NCBI RefSeq assembly: GCF_000372465.1 | Contig: NZ_AQUZ01000015.1 | Span: 62,001-126,000, forward strand | Source: Kribbella catacumbae DSM 19601 | Lineage (GTDB): Bacteria; Actinomycetota; Actinomycetes; Propionibacteriales; Kribbellaceae | Length of the DNA stretch: 64,000 bases | Direction: 5' to 3' | Part shown: piece by piece, positions 24,451 through 33,357 of the stretch | Layout: each line of letters starts with the position of its first letter | How positions within the stretch are numbered: position 1 is the stretch's first letter | The notes under the pieces: generated by a model | What the model was told of the DNA's origin: nothing | Databases searched by the model: none | What the model saw: the letters and a program-made list of their open reading frames with translations, nothing else | Made by a program: the position numbers and the translations under genes

Positions 24451-25818
24451 ATGACGCTGACGAAGATCCTGCTGCCCGAGGACGAGCTGCCGACTCGCTG
24501 GTACAACGTGCTGCACGATCTGCCGACGCCACCGCCGCCGGTGCTGCATCCCGGCACGCTGCAGCCGGTCGGGCCCGATGACCTCGCTCCCCTGTTCCCG
24601 ATGGACCTGATCCTGCAGGAGGTGTCGCAGGAGCAGTACATCGACATCCCGGGTGAGGTGCTCGACGTCTACCGGCTGTGGCGGCCCAGTCCGCTCTACC
24701 GGGCGCACCGGCTGGAGAAGGCGCTCGATACGCCGGCGCGGATCTACTACAAGTACGAGGGCGTCTCCCCGGCCGGCTCACACAAGCCGAACACCGCAGT
24801 ACCGCAGGCGTACTACAACGCGAAGTCCGGCGTGCGGAAGCTCACCACCGAGACGGGTGCCGGACAGTGGGGTACTGCGCTCGCGTTCGCGTGTGCGCAG
24901 TACGGGCTGGAGTGCGAGGTCTGGCAGGTGCGGGCGTCGTACGACCAGAAGCCGTACCGGCGGACGATGATGGAGGTCTTCGGCGCGACCGTGCACCCCA
25001 GCCCGTCGGACCTCACCGAGGCCGGGCGGAAGATCCTCTCCGAGAACCCCGACTCCCCCGGGTCACTCGGGATCGCGATCAGTGAAGCGGTCGAGATGGC
25101 GGTGCAGGCCCCAGACGTGCACTACGCGCTCGGCAGCGTGCTCAATCACGTACTGCTGCACCAGACGATCATCGGCGAGGAGGCGCTGATCCAGCTCGCG
25201 ATGGTCGGCGAGACGCCCGACATCCTGGTCGGCTGCACCGGCGGCGGCTCGAACTTCGGCGGCCTCGCCTTCCCCTTCCTGCGGGAGAAGTGGGCGGGAC
25301 GGATGGCGCCCGTCATCCGGGCGGTGGAGCCGGAGGCATGCCCGTCGCTGACCCAGGGCACCTATGCCTACGACTTCGGCGACACCCTCGGAATGACGCC
25401 GTTGATGAAGATGCACACGCTCGGGCACGACTTCGTGCCGGACCCGATCCACGCCGGCGGGCTGCGGTACCACGGGATGAGCCCGCTGATCAGCCACCTC
25501 TACGAGACGGGTGAGATCGAGGCGATCGCCAAGCCGCAGTCGGAGTGCTTCGCGGCCGGGGTGCTGTTCGCGCGGGCGGAAGGCATCGTGCCGGCGCCCG
25601 AACCGACCCATGCGCTCGCGGCGGCGATCGAGGAAGCCCTGCGCTGCAAGGAGTCCGGCGAGGAGAAGGTCATCCTCACCGCGCTCTGCGGGCACGGCCA
25701 CCTGGATCTGGCCGCGTACGACGCCTACCTGGGCGGCACGATGACGGACCGGGCCTGGGACGACGCCGAACTGCAGGCCTCGGTCGCGCAGGCGCTGGGC
25801 CGGCTGCCAACCGTCTAG
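24451..25818 (+). CDS. trpB2: TrpB2-type tryptophan synthase beta-like PLP enzyme
   Basis: The 455-residue protein has the PLP lysine in [27 protein letters not shown], and the phosphate-binding [11 protein letters not shown] loop. The length and N-terminal extension (PLFPMDLI) match the TrpB2 subgroup rather than canonical TrpB (about 400). TrpB2 uses indole and serine, usually without TrpA, and may salvage indole. No other trp gene is nearby. It follows the deaminase by 33 bases. Confidence 0.88.
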   Translation: MTLTKILLPEDELPTRWYNVLHDLPTPPPPVLHPGTLQPVGPDDLAPLFPMDLILQEVSQEQYIDIPGEVLDVYRLWRPSPLYRAHRLEKALDTPARIYYKYEGVSPAGSHKPNTAVPQAYYNAKSGVRKLTTETGAGQWGTALAFACAQYGLECEVWQVRASYDQKPYRRTMMEVFGATVHPSPSDLTEAGRKILSENPDSPGSLGIAISEAVEMAVQAPDVHYALGSVLNHVLLHQTIIGEEALIQLAMVGETPDILVGCTGGGSNFGGLAFPFLREKWAGRMAPVIRAVEPEACPSLTQGTYAYDFGDTLGMTPLMKMHTLGHDFVPDPIHAGGLRYHGMSPLISHLYETGEIEAIAKPQSECFAAGVLFARAEGIVPAPEPTHALAAAIEEALRCKESGEEKVILTALCGHGHLDLAAYDAYLGGTMTDRAWDDAELQASVAQALGRLPTV

Positions 25819-25820
25819 CG

Positions 25821-26327
25821 CTAGAACCGCCGCCACCAGGGCTTAGGCGTCTTCGAGACGGCAGTCAGCCAGTCTGCGGGGATTGCCCAGCCCTTGGCGG
25901 TGATGGCGTCGAAGTACTGCGTCTTGAGGGAGTCCGGCAGCCAGTACGTCGCGGAGGTCTGGTCGGCGACCTCGAAGTACGTGGTGCGGCTGCCCTCGCT
26001 CCAGACGGTCGCCAAGAGGGAGCAGTAGGCAAGGCGGCTGTAGTCCCAGCGGGCCTGGTCGTCCGCAAGGTCGTAGGCGCGCTCGGTGCTGACCAGTACC
26101 CGCCGCTTCCGCGGGGGCTCGTTGTCGATGGCATCGATGAGGCCCTGCACGACAACGCGGTCGTCGGTCATCTCGTCGGGCAGTCCGAGCAGAACAGGAT
26201 CGAGCACCGCAGAACCCATCCAGGGCCGGGCAACCTCCAGAAAAGTCTCCAGCAACGCGAAGGCCTCCTCCGCCCGACCGAACAACGCCAGCTCGGCATG
26301 CAGGGTGGTGACTGCTTCAGGGGCCAT
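25821..26327 (-). CDS. Hypothetical protein, 168 residues
   Basis: I do not recognise a family. The protein is soluble-looking with no signal or membrane segment. Notable parts are an N-terminal helical stretch (LHAELALFGRAEEAFALLETF) and Trp/Tyr-rich C-terminal end (KTPKPWWRRF). The ATG at 26325-26327 is preferred over a further upstream start. It ends 2 bases from trpB2 (convergent) and is divergent from the TPR regulator gene, so it may be that regulator's target. Confidence 0.6.
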   Translation of the reverse strand: MAPEAVTTLHAELALFGRAEEAFALLETFLEVARPWMGSAVLDPVLLGLPDEMTDDRVVVQGLIDAIDNEPPRKRRVLVSTERAYDLADDQARWDYSRLAYCSLLATVWSEGSRTTYFEVADQTSATYWLPDSLKTQYFDAITAKGWAIPADWLTAVSKTPKPWWRRF

Positions 26328-26444
26328 TCGGCAAAGCCTAAGCGGGGCAGGGAATCGGGGCATCTCGGGGCAACCTGGGGCAGCTCGTCCACAGCGGCCC
26401 TGACGGCCGTCGCAGAGGGTGTCCGGGCACTTACAGTTACCGCC

Positions 26445-27764
26445 ATGTCAGAGGCGAACGAGTTGTTGCGAGCCGCCCGGGAACGGACCCCGTCGCCCAG
26501 CGCGCCGGGTACCCACATGTCCCGCGCGGAACTTGCCGAGGCGGTCTGTGCCTGGCTCTGGGCGACCACCGGTACGAAGTACGAGCTGGACGGGCACTAC
26601 ATCGCCAAGCTCGAACGCGGCGCGGTGCGCTGGCCGGGCGCCGCGTACCGGTCGGGGCTGCGGACGGTGCTCGACGTCGCCACCGACAGCGAGCTGGGCT
26701 TCACCCCGACCGGTACGGCGGGCCCGCTGTCCCCCGAGCTGATCAGCTGCTCGATGGCCGGGATGGAGGACGAGCTGATCGACGCGGGCGACCAGTCGAT
26801 CTCGCTGCTCGCGCTGGCCGAGGAGTCGAACGTGGGCGGCCTCACCGTCGAGCAGTTGCACGCCGACATCCAGCGGATCGCCCAGAACTACCTCAAGGTG
26901 CCGACCAAGCCACTGTTCCAGCGCAGCCTCGCCGTACGGGACCGCGCCTTCCGGCTGCTCTCCGGCCGCCAGTCGCCGCAGCAGACCCGCGACCTGTACG
27001 CCGCGGCCGGCTGGGCGCTGACGCTGCTCGGCTGGATGTCGGTGGACCTCGGCCGGCCGGACGTCGCCGAGAGCCACACCCGGACGGCCTGGGCCTGTGC
27101 CGAAGCCTCCGGCTACGACGAGCTCCGCGCCTGGGTCCGGGCCACCCAGCACACCGCCGCCTTCTGGCAGGACGACGTCGCCGGCGCGGCCGACTTCGCT
27201 CTGGACGGACTCCGGTACGCCAACGGCACGTCCGCGCTGTTCCTGGCGTCCGCTGCGGCCATGGATCTGGCCCGGGCAGGCCGGACCGATGAGGCCCGGA
27301 CTGCCCTCGACCAGGCCGAGCGCACCACGGCCGACCCGGCCATGCCCGAGCTCGGCGGCCTCTTCCTCTGTACGCCGGAACGCGCGGCGGGCCTCTGGTC
27401 GGACACCTACCTGACGCTAGGCGAGCCGCACCGGACGCTGGAGCACGCAGACCGTGGTGTCGCCCTGTTCGAGGCGGCACCGCACGCACTGCGCAACCCC
27501 GGCTCAGAGCGGATGATCCGGCTGCAGCAGGTGAAGGCGCATCTCCTGCTGGGCGAGCTCGACGGCGCCATGGAATGTCTGACACCGGTGCTGTCCACCA
27601 GGACGGAGTACAGGGTGCGGCCGCTGATCCATCGGGTCTGCGAGGTCGCCGCCCTCACCAGGACAGAGCCCTACGCCGAGGATCCCAAGGCACAGCTCCT
27701 CCACCAGGCCATCCGCGAGTTCATCCGCTTCCCGGCCACCATCCGCGACTCTCTGCGTGTCTGA
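26445..27764 (+). CDS. XRE-like HTH plus TPR transcriptional regulator
   Basis: The 439-residue protein has an N-terminal helix-turn-helix (SRAELAEAVCAWLWATTG ... HYIAKLERGAVRWP, residues about 25-60). A helical array of TPR type (AAGWALTLLGWMSVDLGR, AAAMDLARAGRTDEARTALD) extends to the C-terminus. Such actinobacterial regulators often respond to peptides or ligands held by the TPR superhelix. The ATG at 26445 has TTACAGT about 14 bases upstream, a possible -10, so the leader would be short. Divergent from a hypothetical gene. Confidence 0.75.
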   Translation: MSEANELLRAARERTPSPSAPGTHMSRAELAEAVCAWLWATTGTKYELDGHYIAKLERGAVRWPGAAYRSGLRTVLDVATDSELGFTPTGTAGPLSPELISCSMAGMEDELIDAGDQSISLLALAEESNVGGLTVEQLHADIQRIAQNYLKVPTKPLFQRSLAVRDRAFRLLSGRQSPQQTRDLYAAAGWALTLLGWMSVDLGRPDVAESHTRTAWACAEASGYDELRAWVRATQHTAAFWQDDVAGAADFALDGLRYANGTSALFLASAAAMDLARAGRTDEARTALDQAERTTADPAMPELGGLFLCTPERAAGLWSDTYLTLGEPHRTLEHADRGVALFEAAPHALRNPGSERMIRLQQVKAHLLLGELDGAMECLTPVLSTRTEYRVRPLIHRVCEVAALTRTEPYAEDPKAQLLHQAIREFIRFPATIRDSLRV

Positions 27765-27841
27765 GCGCAACGACAGGCAGTAGTAGGCCGTCGCCCCTCT
27801 CCGACCGCTCAGCCTGCCGCCGGATAGGGCTGATCAAGGCA

Positions 27842-28717
27842 CTACTTCCTGTCCTTCGGTCCGCCGACCCTCTGTGCCAGGGCCGCGCGAACCATCCTCA
27901 CCACACAGTTCTGCTCGGCCAGGACCTGCTGGTAGGTGAATCTCAGGACGATCCACCCAATCGCCACCAGTTCGTCGTATCGGCGGCAATCGGCGGCGAA
28001 GTCGCCGCTCGACCCGTGGAAGGCGTACCCCTCCGCCTCCAGCGCGACACGGGCTGCTCGGTGACCGAGATCGACCCGCACCGGGAACGACTCCGTCTCG
28101 ACTTCGACCTGTGGTTCGAAACCTTCGATCTGCTCGGTCAGCAACAAAGCGCGCAGCATCGACTCGAGGAAGCTGGCGGAGCCCGCGTGCATGTTGGCGG
28201 CGACCCGGCGAGCATTCGGCCGGCCCGGACCGCGCATCGCGTCCGCCGCTCTGGCGAACTCCTCCTGCCCCATCAGACCTTTGGCCAAGGCGCCATCGGC
28301 AACAGCCAGCGCCTCGTCGAACGGGAGGATCCGCGTACAGTCGAGAACCGTGCGCAGCACCGAGGTGACCCGTTCCCGCAGGTCATCGCGAGCGATCGGC
28401 GCCCAGTGCACGACCGCGGGCGGCCCTTTCTTCGGGCGGCGTTTGCGCGGGACGGTGATGTGCGGCTTGTCCGGCCGGGCCAAGACCGGGAGTCCCCAGG
28501 CGACCGCCGCGCTCAGGTGCGAGACGACCCCGTCGTAGGCGATCGCGACTGCCTCGTCCGTCGGCCGGACCGGGAGGGTATAGAGCCCGCGCGCGAGCCG
28601 CTCGACCGCTCCGCTCTGCACGGCGGAGGCGAGTTCGCGACGCGAGCTGGCGGCGACCAGTTGACCGTAGGTGCCTCGGCCCTGGTTGCCGGCCAGGATC
28701 TCCGGGACCGATTCCAC
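27842..28717 (-). CDS. AbiEi-like N-terminus plus DUF559 endonuclease-fold protein
   Basis: The 291-residue protein has an N-terminal region with AbiEi antitoxin-like wHTH features (ASSRRELASAVQSGAVERLARGLY, VSHLSAA). The C-terminal DUF559 domain is a small PD-(D/E)XK fold related to Vsr endonucleases, with VRVDLGHRAARVALEAEG carrying the acidic residues. These proteins are common in actinobacteria; their role is unknown. Nuclease activity is inferred only from the fold. GTG start at 28717. Confidence 0.7.
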   Translation of the reverse strand: MESVPEILAGNQGRGTYGQLVAASSRRELASAVQSGAVERLARGLYTLPVRPTDEAVAIAYDGVVSHLSAAVAWGLPVLARPDKPHITVPRKRRPKKGPPAVVHWAPIARDDLRERVTSVLRTVLDCTRILPFDEALAVADGALAKGLMGQEEFARAADAMRGPGRPNARRVAANMHAGSASFLESMLRALLLTEQIEGFEPQVEVETESFPVRVDLGHRAARVALEAEGYAFHGSSGDFAADCRRYDELVAIGWIVLRFTYQQVLAEQNCVVRMVRAALAQRVGGPKDRK

Positions 28718-28817
28718 CCGCAGATGATGCCTTGGTCAGGGGTGTGCGTGCTTTGCGTTGTCCACAGGCGTACCGAGCGACAGGAAGTAGTGGGGTCCGC
28801 AGCGGTTGGCTAAGCGG

Positions 28818-28839
28818 GCGGCTCCTTGCGGGAGGCCGC
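28818..28839. terminator. Terminator after murB
   Basis: GCGGCTCC-TTGCG-GGAGGCCGC forms a stable hairpin 18 bases past the murB stop. The loop resembles that of the rplL terminator. No T-run follows. Confidence 0.6.
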
Positions 28840-28857
28840 TACTGCCTGCCGTTACGT

Positions 28858-29910
28858 TCAGAGGCTGCAGTTCACCAGGACTGGCTCGTTGACCAGGGTG
28901 ATGCCGAAAGCCTGGTGGACCTGGTTGCGGACGTGGGTGGCCAGGGCCAGGAGTTCCTTGGAGGTGGCGTTGCCGCGGTTGGTCAGGGCGAGCGTGTGCT
29001 TGCTGGAGACCGCGGCGTCGCCGATCGCGAAGCCCTTGTCGACGCCCGCGTGCTCGATCAGCCAGGCCGCGCTGGTCTTCACGCGACCATCCGGTTGCGG
29101 CCACTGCGGAGCACCAGCCGGTACTTCGGCTGTGGTGTCGAGCATTGGATTGGTGAAGAACGACCCGGCGCTCCAGGTGTCGTGGTCGGACTCGTTCAGC
29201 ACCATGCCCTTGCTCCTGCGCAACCCGAGCACGGCCTCGCGGACCTCGGTCATCGGGGCGCGTGAGCCGGGCTCGACGTCGAGTACGCGGGCCAGTTCGG
29301 CGTACCCGATCGGGGCGGACAGGTTGCCGAGGGGGAGCTGGAAGGCGACCTCCAGTACGGCGTACCGGCTGGGGTCTTCCTTGAAGCGTGAGTTGCGGTA
29401 GGTGAAGCCGCAGTCGGCGGCGAAGATCGTCCGGACGGCGTTGTCGACGCGGTCCCAGACGCGGACCGAGGCGATCGACTCGGCGACCTCGTGGCCGTAG
29501 GCGCCGACGTTCTGCACCGGCGTCGAGCCGGCCAGGCCGGGGATGCCGGACATCGATTCGAGGCCGCTCCACTCGTCGGCGATCGCGCGCTGGACGACGG
29601 CGTCCCAGTCCTCGCCGGCCTGGACGTGCACCATCGCGCCGGAACAGGCGTCCGCGTCGACCCGGATGCCGCGGGTGGCGATCTTGATCACCGTGCCGCG
29701 GAAGCCCTCGTCGCCGATCACTACGTTGCTTCCGCCGGACAGCAGGAGGACCGGCTGGGCTGCCGCGTCTGCTTCGTGGATGGCGTCGATCAGGTCCTGC
29801 TCGGAGGTCACCTCGATCAGCCGGTCAGCGGGACCGCCGATTCGCAGGGTGGTGAAGTCCGCCAACCGGAGATCTTCGGTAACGGTGGTTTGGGGATGCT
29901 GGGTGCTCAC
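28858..29910 (-). CDS. murB: UDP-N-acetylmuramate dehydrogenase
   Basis: The 350-residue FAD enzyme has TTLRIGGPADRLIEV and LLSGGSNVVIGDEGF at the FAD site, YGHEV, RFKED and the catalytic Ser in WSAGSFFTNP. It reduces enolpyruvyl-UDP-GlcNAc to UDP-MurNAc in peptidoglycan synthesis. Its GTG start overlaps the stop of the MaoC gene (GTGA), so hadA-hadB-murB are translated as a coupled unit. This order is conserved in actinobacteria. Confidence 0.96.
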   Translation of the reverse strand: MSTQHPQTTVTEDLRLADFTTLRIGGPADRLIEVTSEQDLIDAIHEADAAAQPVLLLSGGSNVVIGDEGFRGTVIKIATRGIRVDADACSGAMVHVQAGEDWDAVVQRAIADEWSGLESMSGIPGLAGSTPVQNVGAYGHEVAESIASVRVWDRVDNAVRTIFAADCGFTYRNSRFKEDPSRYAVLEVAFQLPLGNLSAPIGYAELARVLDVEPGSRAPMTEVREAVLGLRRSKGMVLNESDHDTWSAGSFFTNPMLDTTAEVPAGAPQWPQPDGRVKTSAAWLIEHAGVDKGFAIGDAAVSSKHTLALTNRGNATSKELLALATHVRNQVHQAFGITLVNEPVLVNCSL

Positions 29911-30314
29911 GGGATGCGCACGACCGCCCGGGCCCGGCCGAGGACCTTTTCCTCGCCGGCGATCGCGGTGATGTCGATCTCGGCCCGGCCGTCGGTGAGC
30001 TTGTCGACCTTCGCCGAGAAGGTGACCGTGACGCCCTTGTCGTCATCCGGTACGACGACGGGCTTGGTGAAGCGGACGCCGTACTCGACCAGGTCAGCCG
30101 GGTCGTCCAGCCAGTCGGTGACGACGCGGACCGCGCTGGCCATCGTGAGCATGCCGTGCGCGATCACGCCGGGCAGCCCGAGAGCGGCCGCCATCCGGTC
30201 GCTCCAGTGGATCGGGTTGAAGTCGCCACTCGCACCGGCGTACCGGACCAGGTCGTCGCGACGCAGGGTGACGGTCAGCGGCGGCAGTTCGGTGCCGACC
30301 TCGACGCTGATCAT
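29907..30314 (-). CDS. hadB: MaoC-like hydratase, HadB-type
   Basis: The 135-residue single hot-dog domain has the hydratase motif YAGASGDFNPIHW (catalytic Asp and His) and GVIAHGML. In mycobacteria HadB is the catalytic subunit of the beta-hydroxyacyl-ACP dehydratase that works with HadA. Its start overlaps the hadA stop (ATGA). Kribbella-like bacteria lack mycolic acids, so a general acyl-chain role is likely here. Confidence 0.9.
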   Translation of the reverse strand: MISVEVGTELPPLTVTLRRDDLVRYAGASGDFNPIHWSDRMAAALGLPGVIAHGMLTMASAVRVVTDWLDDPADLVEYGVRFTKPVVVPDDDKGVTVTFSAKVDKLTDGRAEIDITAIAGEEKVLGRARAVVRIP

Positions 30315-30733
30315 GCGTCCGCCCGGTTGTGCGAGATGGTCGACGTGGAGGTGGCGATCGGGTCGCCGTCGACGGTGGTCAGGGCGGTCTCGTACATGAT
30401 CACCTCGACGTCACCGGCCTTGCGCACGGTGGTGATGGTGGCGGTCGCGGCGATGTCGTCGCCGGCCTTGATCGGGCGGGTGTAGCTGAACTTCTGCGCG
30501 CCGTGCACGATCCGGTCCAGCCGCAGGCCGAGCTCCTCGTCGTTCAGCAACTGCTCGAGCGCCAGGCTGCCGACCATGAAGGCGAAGGTCGGCGGCGCGA
30601 CAGCGTCAACACCCCGGTACGCCGGGTTAGGGTCACCGATCGCGTCGGCGAACTCCCGGATCTTCTCCCGGCCGACCTGGTAGGACTCGGCGGCCGCATA
30701 GCTCCGGCCGACCATCGTGGCGTCGATCGTCAT
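30311..30733 (-). CDS. hadA: HadA-type FAS1-like dehydratase subunit
   Basis: The 140-residue hot-dog protein resembles the N-terminal MaoC/UPF0336 family: GRSYAAAESYQVGREKI, DPNPAYRG, VHGAQKFSYTRPIKAGD. Catalytic residues are incomplete, as expected for the substrate-binding HadA partner. ATG at 30731-30733 sits 14 bases from a long inverted repeat. It begins the hadA-hadB-murB unit. Confidence 0.88.
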   Translation of the reverse strand: MTIDATMVGRSYAAAESYQVGREKIREFADAIGDPNPAYRGVDAVAPPTFAFMVGSLALEQLLNDEELGLRLDRIVHGAQKFSYTRPIKAGDDIAATATITTVRKAGDVEVIMYETALTTVDGDPIATSTSTISHNRADA

Positions 30734-30746
30734 GTCCAGTAACCCT

Positions 30747-30841
30747 AGGGCATGTCCCCCGAGTCCCTGCAGTCGCGAGCAGGTGCGCGAGGTGCCGTGC
30801 CGCGTGCCGCGCAGCACGCAGGGGCTCGGGGGACATGCCCT
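30747..30841. repeat. 24-bp inverted repeat in the hadA/FhuF-like divergent region
   Basis: AGGGCATGTCCCCCGAGTCC begins the left arm (30747-30770). The right arm (30818-30841) is complementary except for one G-T pair. The 47-base loop is itself GC-rich and hairpin-prone. It occupies most of the promoter space between hadA and the FhuF-like gene. Confidence 0.85.
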
Positions 30842-30902
30842 CGTGGCAGACTTGGGAGCGAGTGCCGCCACCCACTCTTCCCGAGATGGAAAGGTTGGAC
30901 GC

Positions 30903-31661
30903 GTGACGGCAGGACGTGGGGGTGTGGCCGCCTTGGCTCGGTACGCCCCGAGGTACGGGCTGGAGATCGGTGAGCCCACTGGAGCCGAGTGGCTCAGGGT
31001 CGACCGGCTGCTCGACCCGGACGGCCCCGAACTGACCGAGCTACTCAAGCGTGACCACGATGCGAGCGGTCACGTCTCGGCCCACGCGAACGCCCTCAGC
31101 CTGATGTCGTTCTACGCAGGGCGCGCTCCCGCAACCGCCCTGCTGCTCTGGGCGCTGGAGGGCCGGGTGCTCGACATCCGCCCGCACAACCTGTGGGTGA
31201 AGCCGCATGACGGCCACGGCATCGCCAGCGTCGCCATCCGCTCGGCCCGCTTCCTGCCCGGCGGCCTAGAGACCCTGTACGACGTGGTGCTGACGCAGCA
31301 CCTGCTCCCCCTGTCGGCCGAGCTCCACCGCCGCACCCGAGCCGGCCTGCGCCAACTCCACGGCGGCGCCGCCGCAGGCTGCGCGATGGCCTTCTGCGCC
31401 GCCACCCGCGAGGAGGAGACGATTCCCCCGTCGTACCTCCTGGAACGCTGGCAAACCTTCATCTCCAAGGCCCCCGCCGACCTCGCCCGCCTAGGCGAAG
31501 TCACCGAAGCCGCCGGAAAACTCGTCTACCTCCGCAACACCTGCTGCCTCTACTACACCAGCGAAAACTCCCCCAGCACCCTCTGCGGCTCCTGCTGCCT
31601 AACCCCACGCCCAGACCGCCTAGCAGCCTACGAAGCGGGCAAACCCATCCTCACGGTTTGA
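30903..31661 (+). CDS. FhuF-like (2Fe-2S) ferric reductase-family protein
   Basis: The 252-residue protein ends in the FhuF cysteine signature: a CC pair, twelve residues and then CGSC (NTCCLYYTSENSPSTLCGSC). This cluster reduces ferric siderophores in FhuF. The N-terminal 200 residues have no clear motif beyond the IucA/FhuF-like helical style. GTG start at 30903 with GGAAAGG upstream. No siderophore transport gene is adjacent, so siderophore reduction is inferred. Divergent from hadA. Confidence 0.75.
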   Translation: MTAGRGGVAALARYAPRYGLEIGEPTGAEWLRVDRLLDPDGPELTELLKRDHDASGHVSAHANALSLMSFYAGRAPATALLLWALEGRVLDIRPHNLWVKPHDGHGIASVAIRSARFLPGGLETLYDVVLTQHLLPLSAELHRRTRAGLRQLHGGAAAGCAMAFCAATREEETIPPSYLLERWQTFISKAPADLARLGEVTEAAGKLVYLRNTCCLYYTSENSPSTLCGSCCLTPRPDRLAAYEAGKPILTV

Positions 31662-31712
31662 GAACTGTCGGTAGAGATAGCTGACAGTGATCGCGAACAG
31701 GATCCTCGGCGC

Positions 31713-31739
31713 AAAAAAAACGGCCCCCGCGAGAGGGCC
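31713..31739 (-). terminator. Intrinsic terminator with T8 run, minus strand
   Basis: GGCCC/GGGCC hairpin followed on the minus strand by GTTTTTTTTG. It is the clearest textbook intrinsic terminator in the window. No protein gene ends just before it. Confidence 0.8.
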
Positions 31740-31970
31740 ATTCCAGCCGGCCGAACCGGCATCGATGACGCAAGGCTACCCCGAACCGAGCTACTGTCCC
31801 GTCATTTGAAGACTCCACTGGCGGGTTGGTGATGGCGCGGCGGGGGTTGGGGAGGATCTTGACAGGAGTCGAGGAGGATTTTCGCCGGATCCGGGGGCAA
31901 TAGTCTCCCCAGATCGTCCGGCGGGACGGTGGCCGGGCGGGTGGATCTGAGGATGTTTGAGGGCACAGCG

Positions 31971-32001
31971 AAAGGGCCGCTCGCGGTGCGGGCGGCCCTT
32001 T
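31971..32001. terminator. Terminator after rpmG
   Basis: AAAGGGCCGC (31971-31980) pairs exactly with GCGGCCCTTT (31992-32001), 17 bases past the rpmG stop. Confidence 0.8.
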
Positions 32002-32017
32002 GCGGAAACTGCTGGGG

Positions 32018-32185
32018 TCAGCGGGTTTCGCGGTGGTCGGTGTGGTCGTTGCAGCGGGCGCAGTACTTCTTCAGCTCAAGACGGTCCGGGTCATTGCGCC
32101 GGTTCTTCTTGGTGATGTAGTTGCGCTCCTTGCAGACCGTGCACGCAAGGGTGATCTTCGGGCGGACGTCGCTTGCCTTTGCCAC
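32018..32185 (-). CDS. rpmG: 50S ribosomal protein L33
   Basis: The 55-residue protein reads [10 protein letters not shown] at the start, with the zinc-ribbon pairs CTVC and CARC, so it is the zinc-containing (C+) L33 form. The GTG at 32183-32185 is the start. It precedes hadA and follows two tRNA genes, as in mycobacteria and Streptomyces. In actinobacteria the C+ version is often replaced by a cysteine-free paralogue under zinc shortage. Confidence 0.95.
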   Translation of the reverse strand: MAKASDVRPKITLACTVCKERNYITKKNRRNDPDRLELKKYCARCNDHTDHRETR

Positions 32186-32237
32186 TACTGCCTCTTTTTG
32201 TCTGGAACACGCAACTGGAGTGATCGTGTTCTCGAAG

Positions 32238-32311
32238 TAGCGGGGGCGGGAGTCGAACCCGCGACACCACGATTATGAGCCGTGTGCTCTAACCACCTGA
32301 GCTACCCCGCC
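32238..32311 (-). tRNA. tRNA-Met (CAT anticodon, elongator type)
   Basis: A 74-base cloverleaf with acceptor GGCGGGG/CCCCGCT, D-arm GCTC/GAGC, anticodon loop CTCATAA and T-arm GCGGG-TTCGACT-CCCGC. The first acceptor pair is G-T, not the C-A mismatch of initiator tRNA, so this is the elongator. Confidence 0.95.
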
Positions 32312-32361
32312 AGAGAGTCCGTCGCTCCACCCGGCGGACCGGGTGGTGCAGCGTTTCTCAG

Positions 32362-32434
32362 AGCCCCTTTACGGAATCGAACCGTAGACCTTCTCCTTAC
32401 CATGGAGACGCTCTGCCGACTGAGCTAAAGGGGC
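32362..32434 (-). tRNA. tRNA-Thr (GGT anticodon)
   Basis: A 73-base cloverleaf with acceptor GCCCCTT/AAGGGGC, anticodon stem TCTCC/GGAGA around ATGGTAA (anticodon GGT), T-arm TACGG-TTCGATT-CCGTA. It lies 50 bases upstream of tRNA-Met and is probably co-transcribed with it and rpmG. Confidence 0.96.
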
Positions 32435-32556
32435 GGACCGAGGAGAGAGATTACACGGTCTCCCGCCCCGATGTGAAATCGAGGAGGAAGCGCCCCGCAG
32501 GACCCCTCGTCCGACCAGAGAAGCATACCGGTTCCCGAGAGCACTTCCGACCAGAT

Positions 32557-33357
32557 TTAGCCCCCACCTGGGTACGCCGCCCGTACCCGCTTCTCGCCCG
32601 CGGTGACGCGCAATGCCAACTGGTTGCCAACCACCGGCGCCGGGCAGGTTCCGAACGCTGTGAAGGCGAACGGCAGGTTGATGGCTCGGTTGAAGTCCAC
32701 GACGACTGTCCGGTCGCCCTGCACCCGCTCAGTGGTCACCGTGCGCCAGAGAGCGGTCTCCTTCCCGTTTGTCTCGTCATGGAACGACAGCGACAGCCTC
32801 CCGTCCCCCGCCGCCGTCGCAACCAGCTCGTACGCCGAACCGCCGAGCGCCAGGTGGACCGTGCCGATCGCGGTGACGTGTTGCCGGAGATCTGCCCGGG
32901 CAGTTGCCACCTCGAATCGCACAGGCTCGCCGTACGGGCTGTAGTGCCCGGTGACGACCCAGGCAGGGTCCACCTCAAACGTGGGCACTCCACGGAAGCC
33001 GACCCGGCTAGGAGCACGCGGGTCGCGCTGGCGGATCGCGTAGCGGCCTCCGCGTAGTACTAGCTCGACCAGCCTGTCGCCGTGTAGCAGCCAGCTCAGG
33101 GAGCCGGCCTCGGCCACGCTCGCTGACGTAGTGCCTTCCACGACGTCTCCGTTGAGTGTCAGGCCGCCAGTGGCCCTAACGTGCGCCAGGCCGTCGGCAG
33201 CCCACCAGCGACCCGGCAGCCCGGGGATCTCCTCAGCGTCCGCAGTCAGCCAGTCGAAGGCGACCACGGTGAGCCAGCCGTAGTCGGTGTCGAGGTCCTG
33301 CTCGCGCAACGCGTGCCATGTCTGCCAGTCCTGCTCTCGCTCAGTGGTGACAGTCAT
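32557..33357 (-). CDS. DUF1684-family protein
   Basis: This 266-residue protein has the DUF1684 hallmarks: WHALREQDLDTDYGWLTVVAF, the YSPYGEPVRFEVATA region, SFHDETNGKETALW and the C-terminal DFNRAINLPFAFTAFGTCPA (cut at the length rule). The family is uncharacterised; it may bind small molecules. The ATG overlaps the stop of the SsuD-like gene (ATGA), so it is the last gene of the sulfur-type operon. Confidence 0.8.
   Translation of the reverse strand: MTVTTEREQDWQTWHALREQDLDTDYGWLTVVAFDWLTADAEEIPGLPGRWWAADGLAHVRATGGLTLNGDVVEGTTSASVAEAGSLSWLLHGDRLVELVLRGGRYAIRQRDPRAPSRVGFRGVPTFEVDPAWVVTGHYSPYGEPVRFEVATARADLRQHVTAIGTVHLALGGSAYELVATAAGDGRLSLSFHDETNGKETALWRTVTTERVQGDRTVVVDFNRAINLPFAFTAFGTCPAPVVGNQLALRVTAGEKRVRAAYPGGG

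Larger units (their letters stand above)
31662..32017. other. Gene-free 356-base interval with two terminators
   Basis: No coding frame is convincing. It contains a T8 terminator pointing to the minus strand (31713-31739) and the rpmG terminator (31971-32001). About 230 bases in between could belong to an unannotated minus-strand small RNA or to read-through from rpmG. Confidence 0.5.

Noticed and set aside
25545..26444. Long N-terminal extension of the TPR regulator frame
   Set aside because: The first 300 codons overlap trpB2 and a convergent gene and look random; the ATG at 26445 starts the HTH domain.
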